From the NCBI GenBank assembly GCA_977006965.1, contig OZ345378.1:1922001-1986000 (forward strand): DNA of 64,000 nt, given 5' to 3'. How positions within the stretch are numbered: the first letter of the stretch is position 1; each line of letters begins with the position of its first letter. Position numbers and translations under genes: made by a program. The DNA is from Phymatolithon calcareum. Lineage: Eukaryota > Rhodophyta > Florideophyceae > Hapalidiales. Positions 43,223-54,091 of this stretch are shown here, in pieces. Below the pieces are notes generated by a model. That model saw nothing but the letters and a program-made list of their open reading frames with translations. It ran no database searches and had not been told where the DNA came from.

Positions 43223-44810
43223 TCTCCCCATGGCTTGGCTGAAAGCTCTGCTAGTCCCACTACACAAAAAAGGGGATCACGATGACCCAAAAAATTTCAG
43301 ACCTATATCCCTACTGAGTCAAGTCAGAAAAATCGTGGAGGCCGCAATTGATACCCTACTCCGTCAAAGGTACAAGAACCACAACATCCAATTAGGATTC
43401 CAGAAAGGGAAGAGTACAGAGCTAGCCATCCTTCGAGCACTGGAACTGCAGAAGAGAGGGCAGAGATGTATCGCAGTATTGGATCTAAAAGCGGCGTATG
43501 ACACAGTTCCAAGGAAACACCTGCAAGATCGAATGAGACTGTGTCTACCTCAGGAATTATGCGCGATGATCGAGGTTTTTTTGGTTGCTTCATGGGTATG
43601 CACAGTTGGGGATCCTCAGAAAAAGTGGTTCGTAATCGACAGGGGAGTACCGCAAGGGTCCCCGTTGAGTCCAAGCTTGTACAACTTGTTCATGGACGAG
43701 TTCGCCGAAAGAATTAGCCAAGTACCACGAGAAGTCGCCGACGTCGCAGGAGTACTGTTTGCGGACGATGTACTCCTCACGGCTAAATCGCCTGCTGGAC
43801 TGCAAAGTCTTTTAGGCATTGCGTCAAAATGGGGAAAAGACCGGCAAATGACTTGGAACACGAACGCCGGAAAAAGTGAGGTTCTGTTGTCAGCGGACAC
43901 GAGACCAGTTAACTTCAAGCTGTCAGGCAAAACACTAACGAAAGTCAAAGAAGTGTCATACCTTGGAATCTCACTGAGCAGTCAGGGGGTAACCGAGACA
44001 AGAATGCTCGAGCGCATCCGGAACGCCAAGATCGCTGTGTATCAGTTAAGACCCCTTGGTGTCTCCAGGCGCGGTATTAACGCGCTTAAAGCTATCAAGG
44101 TATACAAGGCACTGATACAGCCAAGATGGGAGTATGCCATGCATCTAACACCTTGGACGCCGAGAATCCAGACAGCTATTGAAGAGGTAGAGAGGACCTT
44201 TTCCTCTCAAGTCCTTGGACCAATCGCGAAAAACCGGTCTGCAAGACTTCGTCTTCTCTGTCGCATCCAAGCAGCTGAAGACAGGAGAATGGTTTTAGCG
44301 CTCAAAATGCTCGTGAGAGCCAAGACAAAAAAAGAGAGCCTACTGGCCGTCCCAAAGGATTGCAGAGACGTGGATGAATTGCAATGGGTGTGTCGGGACA
44401 TGGCAGCAATGCTAAGGCATGAGCAGTTCGAGAAGGCCTTGGAGTATCTTAAGCAAGGAATGTCGGCAGGATCCCTGAAAGCATCACTCTTCAATGATGA
44501 AGGGGAGTCTTTGGAATCAAGCAGAAAGAGGAAGATACCGTACGATATAGTCGGAGCAATTCCAGTGATTTTAAGGCTTCCGAAAGTACGTCATCGTCAA
44601 TTGGCGGTGAAGTGGGCGTTTGGGAGATTTCCCCCACTGAGCACGACACTACTAGAAGACAAATTTGGCGAAATCATATCAAGGCTATTGCACACGGTTG
44701 AAACGTCTTTGGCGAGATACCAGCTGACCGGAGAAGAGACCAAGAAGACCGAAGAAGCACTGGACCAGCTACTCTTCTTTACCAGTGCCTTTTACGAGGA
44801 CATGGAATAG
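43223..44810 (+). CDS. LINE-A reverse transcriptase, direct copy (5' part missing)
   Basis: Plus-strand frame from LPMAWLKALLVPLHKKGDHD to FFTSAFYEDME, about 529 residues, identical to the inverted copy except one Val to Ala (DMAAMLRHE against DMAVMLRHE). It contains the same RT motifs: AVLDLKAAYDTVPRK, GVPQGSPLSPSLYNL and LFADDVLL. It lacks about 100 residues present in the inverted copy (the spacer 42902-43222). The near-identity means the duplication is very recent or artefactual. Confidence 0.85.
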
Positions 44811-45045
44811 AAAAACAAAGGATAAGAATTGCGAGCTCGAATCGCCGCTGAGCGCATAGAGGACTCTAAGCTTTTCCCACATCCGTCCGATGTGGGTCTT
44901 TGCAGCTAGGGCCACGATATACAAGATTGCGGAAGAAGCATATATGAATGTTATACTATGCTACAAGGCTGTAGCAACTGAAACGCATCTCCCTTACAGT
45001 CTAAAGAGTGTTACTGAGAGCGTTTAATAAATACTACTAAAAAAA
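43223..45045 (+). repeat. Right arm of the 1823-bp inverted duplication
   Basis: Pairs with 41079-42901. It ends in the LINE 3' tail aataaatactactaaaaaaa directly before the right TSD at 45046-45058. Confidence 0.9.
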
Positions 45046-45379
45046 TTACCAAGCCAAGACTGCTTACAGTGCTTACCCTCGCCCGTCTTCATCACGAAAC
45101 GCCAGTTTATTGTCCGCAGTCGCAATTAGAAGCTCTTAAGAAGCACACAAAAGCTTCTATAAAACCTTAAGCAGATCTAAAACCCTCTTCTGGGCTCTCT
45201 CTCCTATGTCTTGAAGGTCTCTTGGGGGCCAAACATCGCAAAACGAACTTGATGTCGTCTCACCTGACCGCGAGCCGAATACTGTCGCTTACGGGGAGAC
45301 ATGGTACGAGCGCCAAGTTCTAGGACCGTATCGGGTTTGAGTTACCTCTAAGTTCTAGAAACTTCGCACTCTAACCAGA

Positions 45380-46398
45380 GATTTTGTTATCCGAAAATGA
45401 CGGTAGTGGTCTTCACACGAAGTACGATTGCGTCATGAAGATGTTTCCCCAGGTTCACCTGCGAAAATTTCCTGACTGGGCGTCCGCTAAGCTGAGAATA
45501 ATTGGACAACAAGAGACTACAGTGACAGAGCTGAATGAGTTTTTCGGAATACTCGTCCTCATGGCAAGAGTTGCAATTTTGGAGGACAAGAAGTCCAAAG
45601 TAGTATCTCACCGCTCCTTCTTCTTCAAAAACTGGTAAGCCTTTAGCCGAATACCTCCAGTGAATTTCATTCAGTGCGCAACCAAGTGAAACATGTAGTC
45701 TGCTCAGCACCGCTGGCCGCTTGGTCAAGATTCTGTCGATGCCATAATGGACCACAGAATGCGCACTGTGCCTCCGTCGGACCTGATTTGCGTTCATGAG
45801 TCTATATCCTGTTGGCATGGGAACGGAGTCATTAGCCGGAGAACGGTTCAGAGATAGAGCACTCAGCGAGTGGAAGAAGTGCGATAATGCTGCATCTTCA
45901 ACAAGTGCGACTATAGTTCATAGTGGTCATCAAACTCTTCTGGCAATTTGCGTGATTGTTAGATGACTTTGATTTTCTGGTGCCCATCCAAAGGGTCAGA
46001 AGCATATGACGCTTCAAAGGTATTGTCAAGTGCTGTTCGAGCAACTCATCGATAACACATTTTCCATGCGCATTACTCGTCGACGTTTAGTCGCTAAAGA
46101 ACGAACATTTGCATTCGGGAGCGGTGTTAGAACCCTCTTAACTCCCAAGGAAAAGAAAATGAGGACTGAGGATATCATGGTGACTACTTGTGCTGTTCAA
46201 AACAACTGCATAGTTGGGATATTCAAGACGACGACCCTCCTGTGCTCATACTGTAATAGGCGTGAAAGTGCCACACTATATATTTGCGGCCCTTCTACTG
46301 GCAGGAACTGTTTCGCTAAGCATGTTGAAGACATCCATGAGCTTGACGCTTTTGACGAACCTGATAGTGAGCAGCTTTCGTTTCCAAAAATTAAATGA
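45380..46398 (+). pseudogene. piggyBac-like transposase of family X copy 1, inactivated
   Basis: Pieces typical of DDE_Tnp_1_7 transposases appear in order. First is a segment ending MKMFPQVHLRKFPDW, then KLRIIGQQETTVTELNEFFG and ILVLMARV (about 45440-45580). Then comes TVPPSDLICVHESISCWHGN at about 45768-45827, where related proteins have CVDES...W.G; here the first catalytic Asp is His. The end (46006-46398) holds RITRRRLVAKERTFAF and a Cys/His-rich finger, CSYCNRRES...YIC...NCFAKHVEDIH, like the piggyBac C-terminal finger. Stops and frameshifts separate the parts, so it is inactive. Confidence 0.7.
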
Positions 46399-46444
46399 TT
46401 TTCAGTCCTCAATTGAGGAAAAAATCCCGGCACATAGACACTAG

Positions 46445-46955
46445 CGTGCGTGTTAAAGGGCACTCTAGTCCCAAGACCAATACTTCGACCAAAGATCGGG
46501 TTACAAAGTGCAATTGCCAGGAACTTCAGCCTTTTTTCTGTGCATGAGACTTGACAACATCTTCTCCAGTCGATAGACGCTTTCTGTGATGGGATGAGCT
46601 TGCTCGAAATTTATTCGTGCCCGCGTCCGGCGGAAGCGATCCATGAGGAAATCGGCGTACCGCTGGTAGCGTGCAAAACAGGATAAAACTTTCTCGCTTG
46701 CTCTGCAGGAGAGAATTCCTGACAAAGTAAGCATCACGTTCTTCTCCAGAACGCCATTTCTGCCTGCGTGCACAAGCTTTCAGTGATATGAGAATGACAA
46801 AGTTCTTGACGTGTGATACGCTATTGCCTAGTTTACGGACCACCTCAACTGAGGGGCGATTTAAGAGCCCGAAAAAATCTATAAAACGAAGACAAAGCAA
46901 CTCCCTCACGCCAAATTCGTGAAGACGGGCTTGTCTTCTGTGCAAGGACTCCCGC
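46445..46955. other. Stretch without a clear gene
   Basis: Short overlapping minus-strand frames; nothing recognised. Confidence 0.25.
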
Positions 46956-46959
46956 AACA

Positions 46960-47300
46960 ACTGCCTTATAATCACATCGTTCAGAGCTAGGAACAATAAT
47001 GTGCTGTCTACTCTCAAGAATCAGAACTGCTGTGCCGCAAGAAAAAGACGCCCGTTCAGGGCTCATCGCAGCCAAACATGACAAGGAAACGACGTTAGTT
47101 TGCCGAGAAGAATGTTGTAGACTATAGACAACCATTTCCAAGAAAAGAAATGTGATTGGCACGGCTCAGGATGTAACTGAAGAGAAAATAGGTAGTCGCT
47201 GGTCACTGCGCGTAAATTGGTCCTAATTCAACACTCAGTGAAGAAAGCTAAGAATACTACCATCGATTTTGTTAGCCTCAAGGCAAAAAAGGCCGTTGAT
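46960..47300 (+). pseudogene. Diverged relative of the family X N-terminal region
   Basis: A frame with two stops reads EKKCDWHGSGCN...VLIQHSVKKAKNTTIDFVSL, which aligns with LKKCKWYGSGGT...CVIVWHSPKKTNFKRVNLF of family X. No CTAG-flanked ends are visible. An old related element. Confidence 0.5.
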
Positions 47301-47514
47301 GTTGCTTCAGCCCGCTCGCTAGCTTGGACCGAGCCCACGCTGGAAAAACGTAGCATCGCCAAGTCGTGCTTACTGTACTCGTCGTCGCCGACCTACATTA
47401 GAAAACGCTACTTATGAGCTCCATGCGCAACCAAAAGCTAAGAAGAAGACCAACCAAGCTGAAAGGTGCCCTCAGAAACACTTTGAGCCCTTTTGGGAGC
47501 TCTCTACGCTACGC

Positions 47515-47780
47515 TCTCTGAGGTTCATAGGATGTTTTAATACAGCCGCTCATTGTTCACGAACTTGGGTACTTCGAGCGTTTTCTCATTGCACGTTTCT
47601 TCTACTGTTTTGGTGCCAACTATACCAATAGTCTGGAGTCTTGATACAGTCCGTCCAGTACAGCATAGAGTAGATGCTCCACGGACTCCTTTGTTCCCAC
47701 GGAGCAGGCCATGTATATAGGGTCGTATTCAACCGGGCCATTTTGAAAAGCTGCTACTGTAGTGGAATGAACCCCGGAGT
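47515..47780 (-). mobile_element. LINE-B C-terminal fragment
   Basis: Minus-strand pieces ACSVGTKESVEHLLYAVLDG and VGTKTVEETCNEKTLEVPKF then VNNERLY, stop. These match the end of the LINE-B protein (ETVEHLIIRCSG...KTVEDMCRERPVEILQYLNN). A frameshift lies between them. Truncated and dead. Confidence 0.6.
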
Positions 47781-48017
47781 CCTGGACTGTAAACAGGACG
47801 GTCTACGCGGTAGAACTCAGTGTGGCAGAGCGAGCGCGTGTAGCCCCCGATAACAGATCTGGAACAAACAAACAAACAAAAGAAGAGAGAAGAGAACTAG
47901 AACATATAGAAAGAGGGGAGTGAAAGGGATGCGCAATACGCGCGTAAATGAGATGGGCGAAGCAAACCCGAAGCAGCGGTACTTTGGAACCCCCATCTAT
48001 GCATAGGGGGTCAAGAG

Positions 48018-49641
48018 TTGAAGCGGTCGCACGGGTTCCGCTTCCACGTAGTGCGGCTGGACTCCGAGGTACAAAACACCTGGGAGACAAAATGGAATCC
48101 AACCCAGAACTTTGTTCAAATTTGGATACCCTACGGGTATCTCATACCTGCCCAATCGGACACACACCCGCCTTCTCTCCCGTTGTCCGACAACGGACGC
48201 ACTGGTCAAGGCTCATCCTCCTCCGATCGGGAGACGTCGAGACAAACCCGACTTCTGCAGCTCAATTGTCGGTCTGTGCGCAAAGCAAGGCTCGCTGCAC
48301 AACTTTTCAAAATCGCTCACGACACCAAGGCGGACATATTGCTGTTGTCCGAGACTTGGCTTCGACCTAAGGACTCCCCGCCGCGTATTACCGGCTTCGG
48401 ACTCGTCAACCGCGCTGACAGAGATGACGCAACTCTACTAGGTGGCGGCGTCATAACTTATGCACGAGTTGGGCTCCCGGTAACATGCCGAGGCACAAAG
48501 CGCGGCAACAAGGCGGAAGTGGCTGAGTTTGACGTGCGCCTTGGTAGATCTGGGAGGTCTATTCCGGTATCGCACTTCTATATTTCTCCTGTTGAAATAG
48601 GCCACTTCAACTGGCACGAAATGGTGAGAAAGGATTCGATGCTGTTTGGGGACTGCAATATTCACGGCTCTTGGGATATTGAAAACTATGACCCAAGCAA
48701 ATCGAAAGCTTTGGAAGGGTACCTAGAAGAAACCGGACGGGTAGTGCTCAATGACGGGTCACTGACTCTAGTCTCCCCAAACGGCCAGTCGGCAGCCGAC
48801 ATCACAGCATGTCCAGGGGCATACATGGTAGAATGTCAGTGGGAGGTTCAGCCACTCACGTTCAGTGACCACAGACCCATCCTGGTCACTATTGACCCTT
48901 TGCACCAACAGCGAAAACGCTTCGGTCGGGCTCGATGGTCCCTGAAACATGCATACTGGGAAAATTTTTCCAATAAGGTGGATGAAAAGATTCGCGATTG
49001 GCCTGAGAAGCAAAGCACAATTGACATGGACAACAGACGTTTCGTTAAGGCTGTTTTAGCTGGAGCGAAACACGCCATACCGCGCGGAAAACTTCGTGGA
49101 AAGATTTGGTGGACCGATGCGTGCGCAACAGCCGTCGAAGAAAGACGAAAAGCGGTCGAAGCTTACGAGCGCGACCCGTCGCCTGAGTCTCTCGCGGTTC
49201 TTGGAGAAGTACGAGCTAATATGGACATTATCATAGCTTCAGCGAAGCGGAAGTGCTGGCGCGATCTTACGTCAACGGTCAAGACGGATGGAAAGTGCTG
49301 GAAGCTGCTGTCTGCAATCGAGGGTAAACGTCGCGCGAGGGCTACTATAGTAAAGGATTGCCGAAAGTCTGATCAAAGCATGGCCGACGAGATCGTAAAG
49401 GGATATGTCGCCAAAAACCGCAACAAAGTTAAGGCCCAAGACTTGAAGTGGCAATGGCACTACATGCATGCTTTAGTACGGGCGCGCAAAGAATTGGCAT
49501 GAGGTCCTGAATTTTCTACTCGCGAGCTCACAGCAGCCATAAGTGCAATGCCAACTCGTACTGAAACTGGTCCGGATGCGGTAGAGGTCGAATTCATTCG
49601 CCATCTCTCTCCACTGGCTCAAAGCCATCTCTTGGACCTAG
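48018..49641 (+). pseudogene. LINE-B endonuclease and linker up to RT start
   Basis: The 494-residue frame has the APE-type endonuclease motifs LLQLNCRSVRKARLAAQL, ADILLLSETWLRPKD (catalytic Glu), MLFGDCNIHGSWDI and LTFSDHRPILVTI (catalytic Asp-His). A charged linker follows: IWWTDACATAVEERRKAVEA and SAKRKCWRDLT. A TGA at 49501-49503 interrupts; the same frame continues GPEFSTRELTAAISAMPT then ETGPDAVEVEFIRHLSPLAQ, ending SHLLDL at the family X insertion. The endonuclease domain itself has no stop. Confidence 0.85.
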
Positions 49642-51604
49642 TGTCTATGTGCCGGGATTTTTTCCTCAATTGAGGACTGAAAATGATTTTAAGTTTTGGA
49701 AACGAAAGCTAGGCACTATCAAGCTCGTTAAAAGCATGAAGCTCAAGGAAGTCTTCAACGTGCTTAGAGAAACAGTTCCTGCCAGTAGAAGCGCCACAAA
49801 TATATAGTGTGGCATTTTCACGCCTATTAGAATATGAGCACAAGAGGGTCTTCGTCTTGAATTTCCCAACTAGCAGTTGTTTTGAACAGCACAAGTAGTC
49901 ACTATGATATCCTGAGTCCTCCTTTTCTTTTTCTCGGGAGTTAAGAGGGTTCTAACACCGCTCGCGAATGCAAATATACGTTCTTTAGCGACGAAACGTC
50001 GACGAGTAATGCGCGTGGCAAATGTGTTACCGATGAGTTGCTCGAACATCACTTGACAATACCTTCTCTGCCTCATGTGCTGCTGACCCTCTGCACGGGC
50101 ACCTGAGAATAAAAGTCATCTAAGAATCACGCAAATTGCCAGAAGAGTTGATGACTCCTATGAACTATAGTCGCACTTGTTGAAGATGAAGGATTATCGC
50201 ACTTCTTCCACTCGCCGCGTGCTGTATCTCTCAACCGTTCTCCGGTTAGTGACCTCCATTCCCATACCAACGGGATATGGACTCACGGAAGCATCTCAGG
50301 TCCGACGGATGCACAGTGCGCTTTCTGGGGTCAGATATGGCATCGACAGAATCTTGACCGAGCGACCAGCGGTGCTGCGCAGACTACATGTTCCACTTGG
50401 TTGAGCAGTGAATGATATTCACTGGAAGTGTTCGGCGAGCGGCATACCAGTCTTTGAAGAAGAAGGAGAGTTGAGATACTTACTTGGCCTTGTTGCCCTC
50501 CAAAAATTTCTCTCGGTGCTGAGCTCAGCTCTTGTCATGAGGATAATTATTCCGACAAACTCAATCATCTCTGTCAATGCAGTCTCTTGTTGTCCAATTA
50601 TTCTCAGCTTAGCGAACGCTAGAGCAGAAAAATTTCCCATGTGAGCTTGGGGAAAAATCTTCATGACGCAATCTTACTCTGTATGAATACCAATACCATC
50701 ATTTTCTGATAAGATGTCTCTGGTAAGAGCGCAAAGTTTTCAGAACTGAGAGGAAACTTAGACCCGATTCGGTCCTGAAGCTTGGCGCTCGTACCATGGT
50801 TCCCCAAAAGCGACAGTATTCGGCTCGCGGTCAGGCACGACGACATCAGGTTCGTTTTGTGATGGTTGGTCCCAAGAGCCCTTCAAGACGTAGGAGAGAG
50901 AGCCCGGAAAAGGGCGTTTAGAGATGGTAAAGTTTTTATGGATGCTTTTTTGTCTATTTGATGAGCTTCTGATTGTGACTGTGGATGATAAACTGGCGCT
51001 TCGCGATGAAGATGGGCGAGGATGAGTACTGTAAGCAGTCCTGGGTGGTACTGCGCTTTGCCGGTGTTGGCTCGGTTCAAGGCTGGTGAGCTTCTGCAAT
51101 GCCATCTTCAGTGTCCCCTATCTTGACGTTGAACAGGTTGACTGTCCTAAAATTAGTCTTCTTCGGCGAACGACAAACTATGACACATTTTACGCAAAGT
51201 GATATGCTCGCGCGACCATTCAGTTTTCCTCCAGTACCTCCTGAACGATACCACAGACCCTTTTTTACTTGGAAAAGGCTCCATATTGTCTGGAGCATTC
51301 TACGAGACCTGTCACCGATGCTTCCTTTGTGTGTATGGATGTACCGACCACGAGGGGCGGGACTTTTTCTCGTGGCATGGCAGGTCTGGTACTTCTGGGT
51401 GACCACTATATTTTCGTTGCTAGCGCCGAACTAAGAGATTTTAAGGTATTAGTTGCGGTACTCCTCACCCACTACACAAGTTAGGCTTTTCAGTAATGGC
51501 GCAGATGATCCGTTCTGCGTTCGATTTACTAACTTTTCCGAGCTTTGGAATCCGTCCTTATTTGAGGATTGGGTCCTCAATTGAGGACGTTCGGCACATA
51601 GACA
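49642..51604 (-). mobile_element. piggyBac-like element, family X copy 2 (1963 bp, uninterrupted)
   Basis: Ends TGTCTATGTGCCG and CGGCACATAGACA with CTAG on both sides (49638-49641 and 51605-51608). Removing the element and one CTAG rejoins LINE-B codons for SHLLDL and VNRSWREG exactly, so the host supplies the empty site and the 4-bp duplication is verified. Minus-strand coding remnants: conserved N-terminal region (51077-51406), FFG-type segment near 50650, RES...W.GNG near 50285 and C-terminal finger near 49710-49890. Several stops and shifts; inactive. Confidence 0.85.
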
Positions 51605-51608
51605 CTAG

Positions 51609-52320
51609 TGAACAGAAGCTGGCGCGAAGGTAATGTACCCGCTGCATGGAGAGTGGTGCTTCTTATCGGCATACCAAAACCGAATGATCCAAACGCCATC
51701 CGGCCAATTTCATTGTCGTCAATCGTCAACCGTATTGCTGAACGCCTTATCGGATTGCGCTTAACTGAATGGCTGGAATCGAAACTTCCATCAACGCAAG
51801 CAGGATTTAGGCGATATCGCAGAACTCACGAGCATATATCCGCTATGGCACAACGTACAGCAGACGCATTCTCCCGCCGGCGTAAGTGCGCAGCCCTGTT
51901 CGTGGATTTCAGCGCTGCATAAGATCGTGTCGTTATTCCTGCGCTACTCGCAAAAATGGCGGACCTTAATTGCCCTCCAAATATGCTGTGCTGGATGCAT
52001 TCCTATTTGACGGACCGTCGAGCTCGGGGTAAACACATCAAGACGGTAGGCCGGTCGCGTGTGCTTGGATGCGGGCTACCACAAGGAAGCTCGTTGTCCC
52101 CAAATCTATGGAACTTGTAGATATTGGACTTAGATGTACGTCTTAACGACCTGGTTCAATTTAGCTTCGCAGACGACACCAGCTTCCATGCCACCGACAG
52201 CACTTGGGAAGATGTCATCGCAAAACTGAATGACGCCGTGCAGATACTATCCCGTTTATGCGGCCGTTTGCGAATCAAGGTGAACGCGCGGAAATGCAAA
52301 GTGCTATGATATTCTGCAGG
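51609..52320 (+). pseudogene. LINE-B reverse transcriptase core
   Basis: RT motifs in one frame with stops: VPAAWRVVLLIGIPKPNDP, AIRPISLSSIVNRIAERLIG, TQAGFRRYRRTHEHISAM, AALFVDFSAA then a stop (TAA near 51919) replacing one residue of the xxxDRV motif, GCGLPQGSSLSPNLWNL then a stop near 52118, and VQFSFADDTSFHA (the YxDD equivalent) followed by LRIKVNARKCKVL. Excision of family X restores the join to the upstream region. Inactive because of the three stops. Confidence 0.8.
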
Positions 52321-52384
52321 CGGATGGTCATCGCAGGAAATTATTCACGGGAACGTTAATATCGATGGCGAGACAATAGACGCA

Positions 52385-54091
52385 GTGACATCATACAAGT
52401 TCCTCGGGGTTCATTTCGACCAACGACTGAGCTTCAAAGAGCATTGCCAGGAAGTGAGCCGGAGACTCCGGTCGAAGACCCGCTTCATAAGAGCGCTGAG
52501 TGGAACATCTTGGTGCGCGGAATCATCGACGATGGAAGCATTCCGCAAGAGCTATTGTGAGCCAACGGCACAGTACGGTGCATCAGCTTTCGCTGTACAC
52601 GGATTCGCCTCTCACATCAAACATGTAGAAGTCGCACGGAACGAAGCAGCGCGAGCGGCCAGCGGCTGTCTGAAAGCTACGGCAATCCCCAAGCTTCGGT
52701 CCCTGACTGGGATGCCTAGCCTGCGAAATATTGGAGAGATGGAAGCAACTCTTGTCATGGACAAAGCACTTCGACTTCAACGGGATACACCAGTGGCTCG
52801 TGAAGCCCAAACTAGTGTGTTGAACTTCAGGCGAAACCCAGGGTCGTGGAGGGACTCAAGCGCGAATCATCTCGCGGAGAAAGGGATCCTCGCGCTCCCA
52901 CGCAATGAAATCCATCCACCTATCCAGAAGGACCGCTCTATCAACAGGTTTCTCACCTTCAAGACTCCTATTTCGGCGAAAGATGACCCAGAGGAGAAGC
53001 GTACCGCGACAGAAGATTTTATTTTGGAAGGCAATGCGTCACAACCAGCTGACATGGAAATATGGACGGACGGAAGTGTCGGAAAAGTACCTCTCGAATT
53101 TATCTGCGATCTGCATCATGGAGAACGGGTCTCCATGAAATGGGATGAACGTTGGTACACGGCGACGTTGAGGAAATTCAACCCCACCCAATACTATGAT
53201 AACGAAGCAGCGAAAAAGTTTGAGGCTCGACACGGCAGGCCCCCGGATATCCTCTTGGCCTACGACGATGGAGACGAGCATGCACACGGAACCACCCCAA
53301 CCGACTCGAAACAGCGCGTTATCGCGTGCGACGAAGATGGTGACACACTCGAAATGTATCGTACCATCCAATTCCAGGTCGGCGGAGCGGGGATTCTGAT
53401 ATTGCGCGGCGAAGAAGTTGTCGTGGAAGCATCGTTGGCCGCTGGAGCTGTTGGCTCTTCATTCGACGCGGAGGCATTTGCCGCCGTGCAAGCGTTTCAA
53501 GCAGCGGCAGACCTACATCTTTCCCGCGGCAGCACCATCAAATGGTTCACCGACAGTCGCAATTGCTTAGACGCGCTCAACGGGCAACCGCGAATGTTTG
53601 GTGAAATGGTGCGGAATCTGTGGAATATTATGGACCGGTTATTTTCAGACGAAGTTCGTATAGAGTGTGTGTGGATACCGAGCCACTGCGGCGTCGCGAA
53701 GAATGAGGTCGCTGATGATCTGGCGCGCAGGGGAATTTTGGAATCGGATCTGGTGTTGCATCAAACAATACCTCTTACTTTGGAAGCGGCCCGATCCATT
53801 ATCAAACCACCGTGCAGAAGCAAACTACTCACTCTGCCTACGCTCCCAAAAGATCTGCACATCTCACAGAGACGTGCAGAGGCGGTACTACACCAGCTTA
53901 TGGTAAATTGCTGTCCTATTGTAGCATGCTTTCACCATGGACACGTCGAGGATGAACCGCTACTCTATGACCCAGTGTGCAAGATGTGCCCGCATGGCGT
54001 CATGGAGACAGTGGGGGAAATTGTATGTTTTTATTTTACAAGCCCTCAACGCCGGTATTCACCAACAACAGAGCAGCTTGGGTCTCAGTAA
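52385..54091 (+). pseudogene. LINE-B C-terminal region with RNase H and an inserted Tudor-like segment
   Basis: The frame opens with KFLGVHFDQRLSFKEHCQEV (end of RT), then a thumb-like region. The RNase H domain shows its four acidic residues: MEIWTDGSVG (Asp), GSSFDAEAFAAVQAF (Glu), IKWFTDSRNCLDAL (Asp) and WIPSHCGVAKNEVADDLARR (Asp). Between the first and second a 97-100 residue segment (about 53083-53382) is inserted in frame; its GERVSMKWDERWYTATLRKF and PDILLAYDDGDEHAH parts resemble a Tudor-like fold. The C-terminal YDPVCKMCPHGVMETV is cut at 54014 by the 907-bp insertion and continues at 54936 with EHLIIRCSGRAASRRQF to a stop near 55079. Confidence 0.8.
53083..53382 (+). other. 300-bp in-frame insertion in RNase H: Tudor-like segment or retained intron
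   Basis: Bounded by GTCGG at 53078-53082 and 53378-53382 (300-bp spacing, 100 codons). It has no stop in the LINE frame. Alternatively it is a GT-AG intron: GTACCT at 53087 and TTCCAG ending 53377 (291 nt, also a multiple of three); removal gives DGSVGK-VGGAGIL. The encoded protein contains an AYDDGDEH motif and an aromatic WDERWYTAT pattern, as in Tudor-like chromatin readers. Confidence 0.55.

Larger units (their letters stand above)
39208..45045 (+). mobile_element. LINE-A insertion with internal inverted duplication of its RT half
   Basis: Flanked by TSD ttaccaagccaag (39195-39207 and 45046-45058) inside family X. Order: endonuclease half on the plus strand (39208-41077, itself carrying a tandem-repeat block); the RT half plus 3' tail on the minus strand (43222 down to 41078); then the RT half plus 3' tail again on the plus strand (43223-45045). 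The inverted segment begins at 43222 with tatagaacaaatat, the same 14 bases that end the plus-strand endonuclease half at 41064-41077, so both halves break at the same LINE coordinate. A single insertion with internal rearrangement explains the single outer TSD pair. Confidence 0.85.
38662..46440 (+). mobile_element. piggyBac-like element, family X copy 1, interrupted by LINE-A
   Basis: The left end is TATCTATGTGCCG and the right end CGGCACATAGACA. These 13-bp inverted ends are flanked on both sides by CTAG (38658-38661, 46441-46444). Without the LINE at 39208-45045 the element is about 1.94 kb, matching copy 2 (1963 bp). Subterminal palindromes of the cctcaattgagg type lie inside each end. 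The transposase remnants are in the right half; an upstream conserved region of unknown function is at about 38880-39150. Confidence 0.8.

Noticed and set aside
43173-43290. Extra N-terminal residues joining the two LINE-A RT frames across the palindrome centre
   Set aside because: They arise by reading antisense through the opposite arm, so they are not part of the real protein.
41079-45045. Terminal inverted repeats of a large DNA transposon
   Set aside because: The arms are LINE RT sequence ending in LINE 3' tails; the TSD belongs to a single LINE insertion.
45387-45818. 143-codon minus-strand frame
   Set aside because: Shadow of the plus-strand transposase remnant; similar shadows appear opposite the coding strand in copies 2 and 3.
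49642-51604. TA target-site duplication (Tc1/mariner type) for family X
   Set aside because: The empty site alone cannot separate TA from CTAG, but all copies have C before and G after the TA on both sides, and the coding motifs are piggyBac-like.
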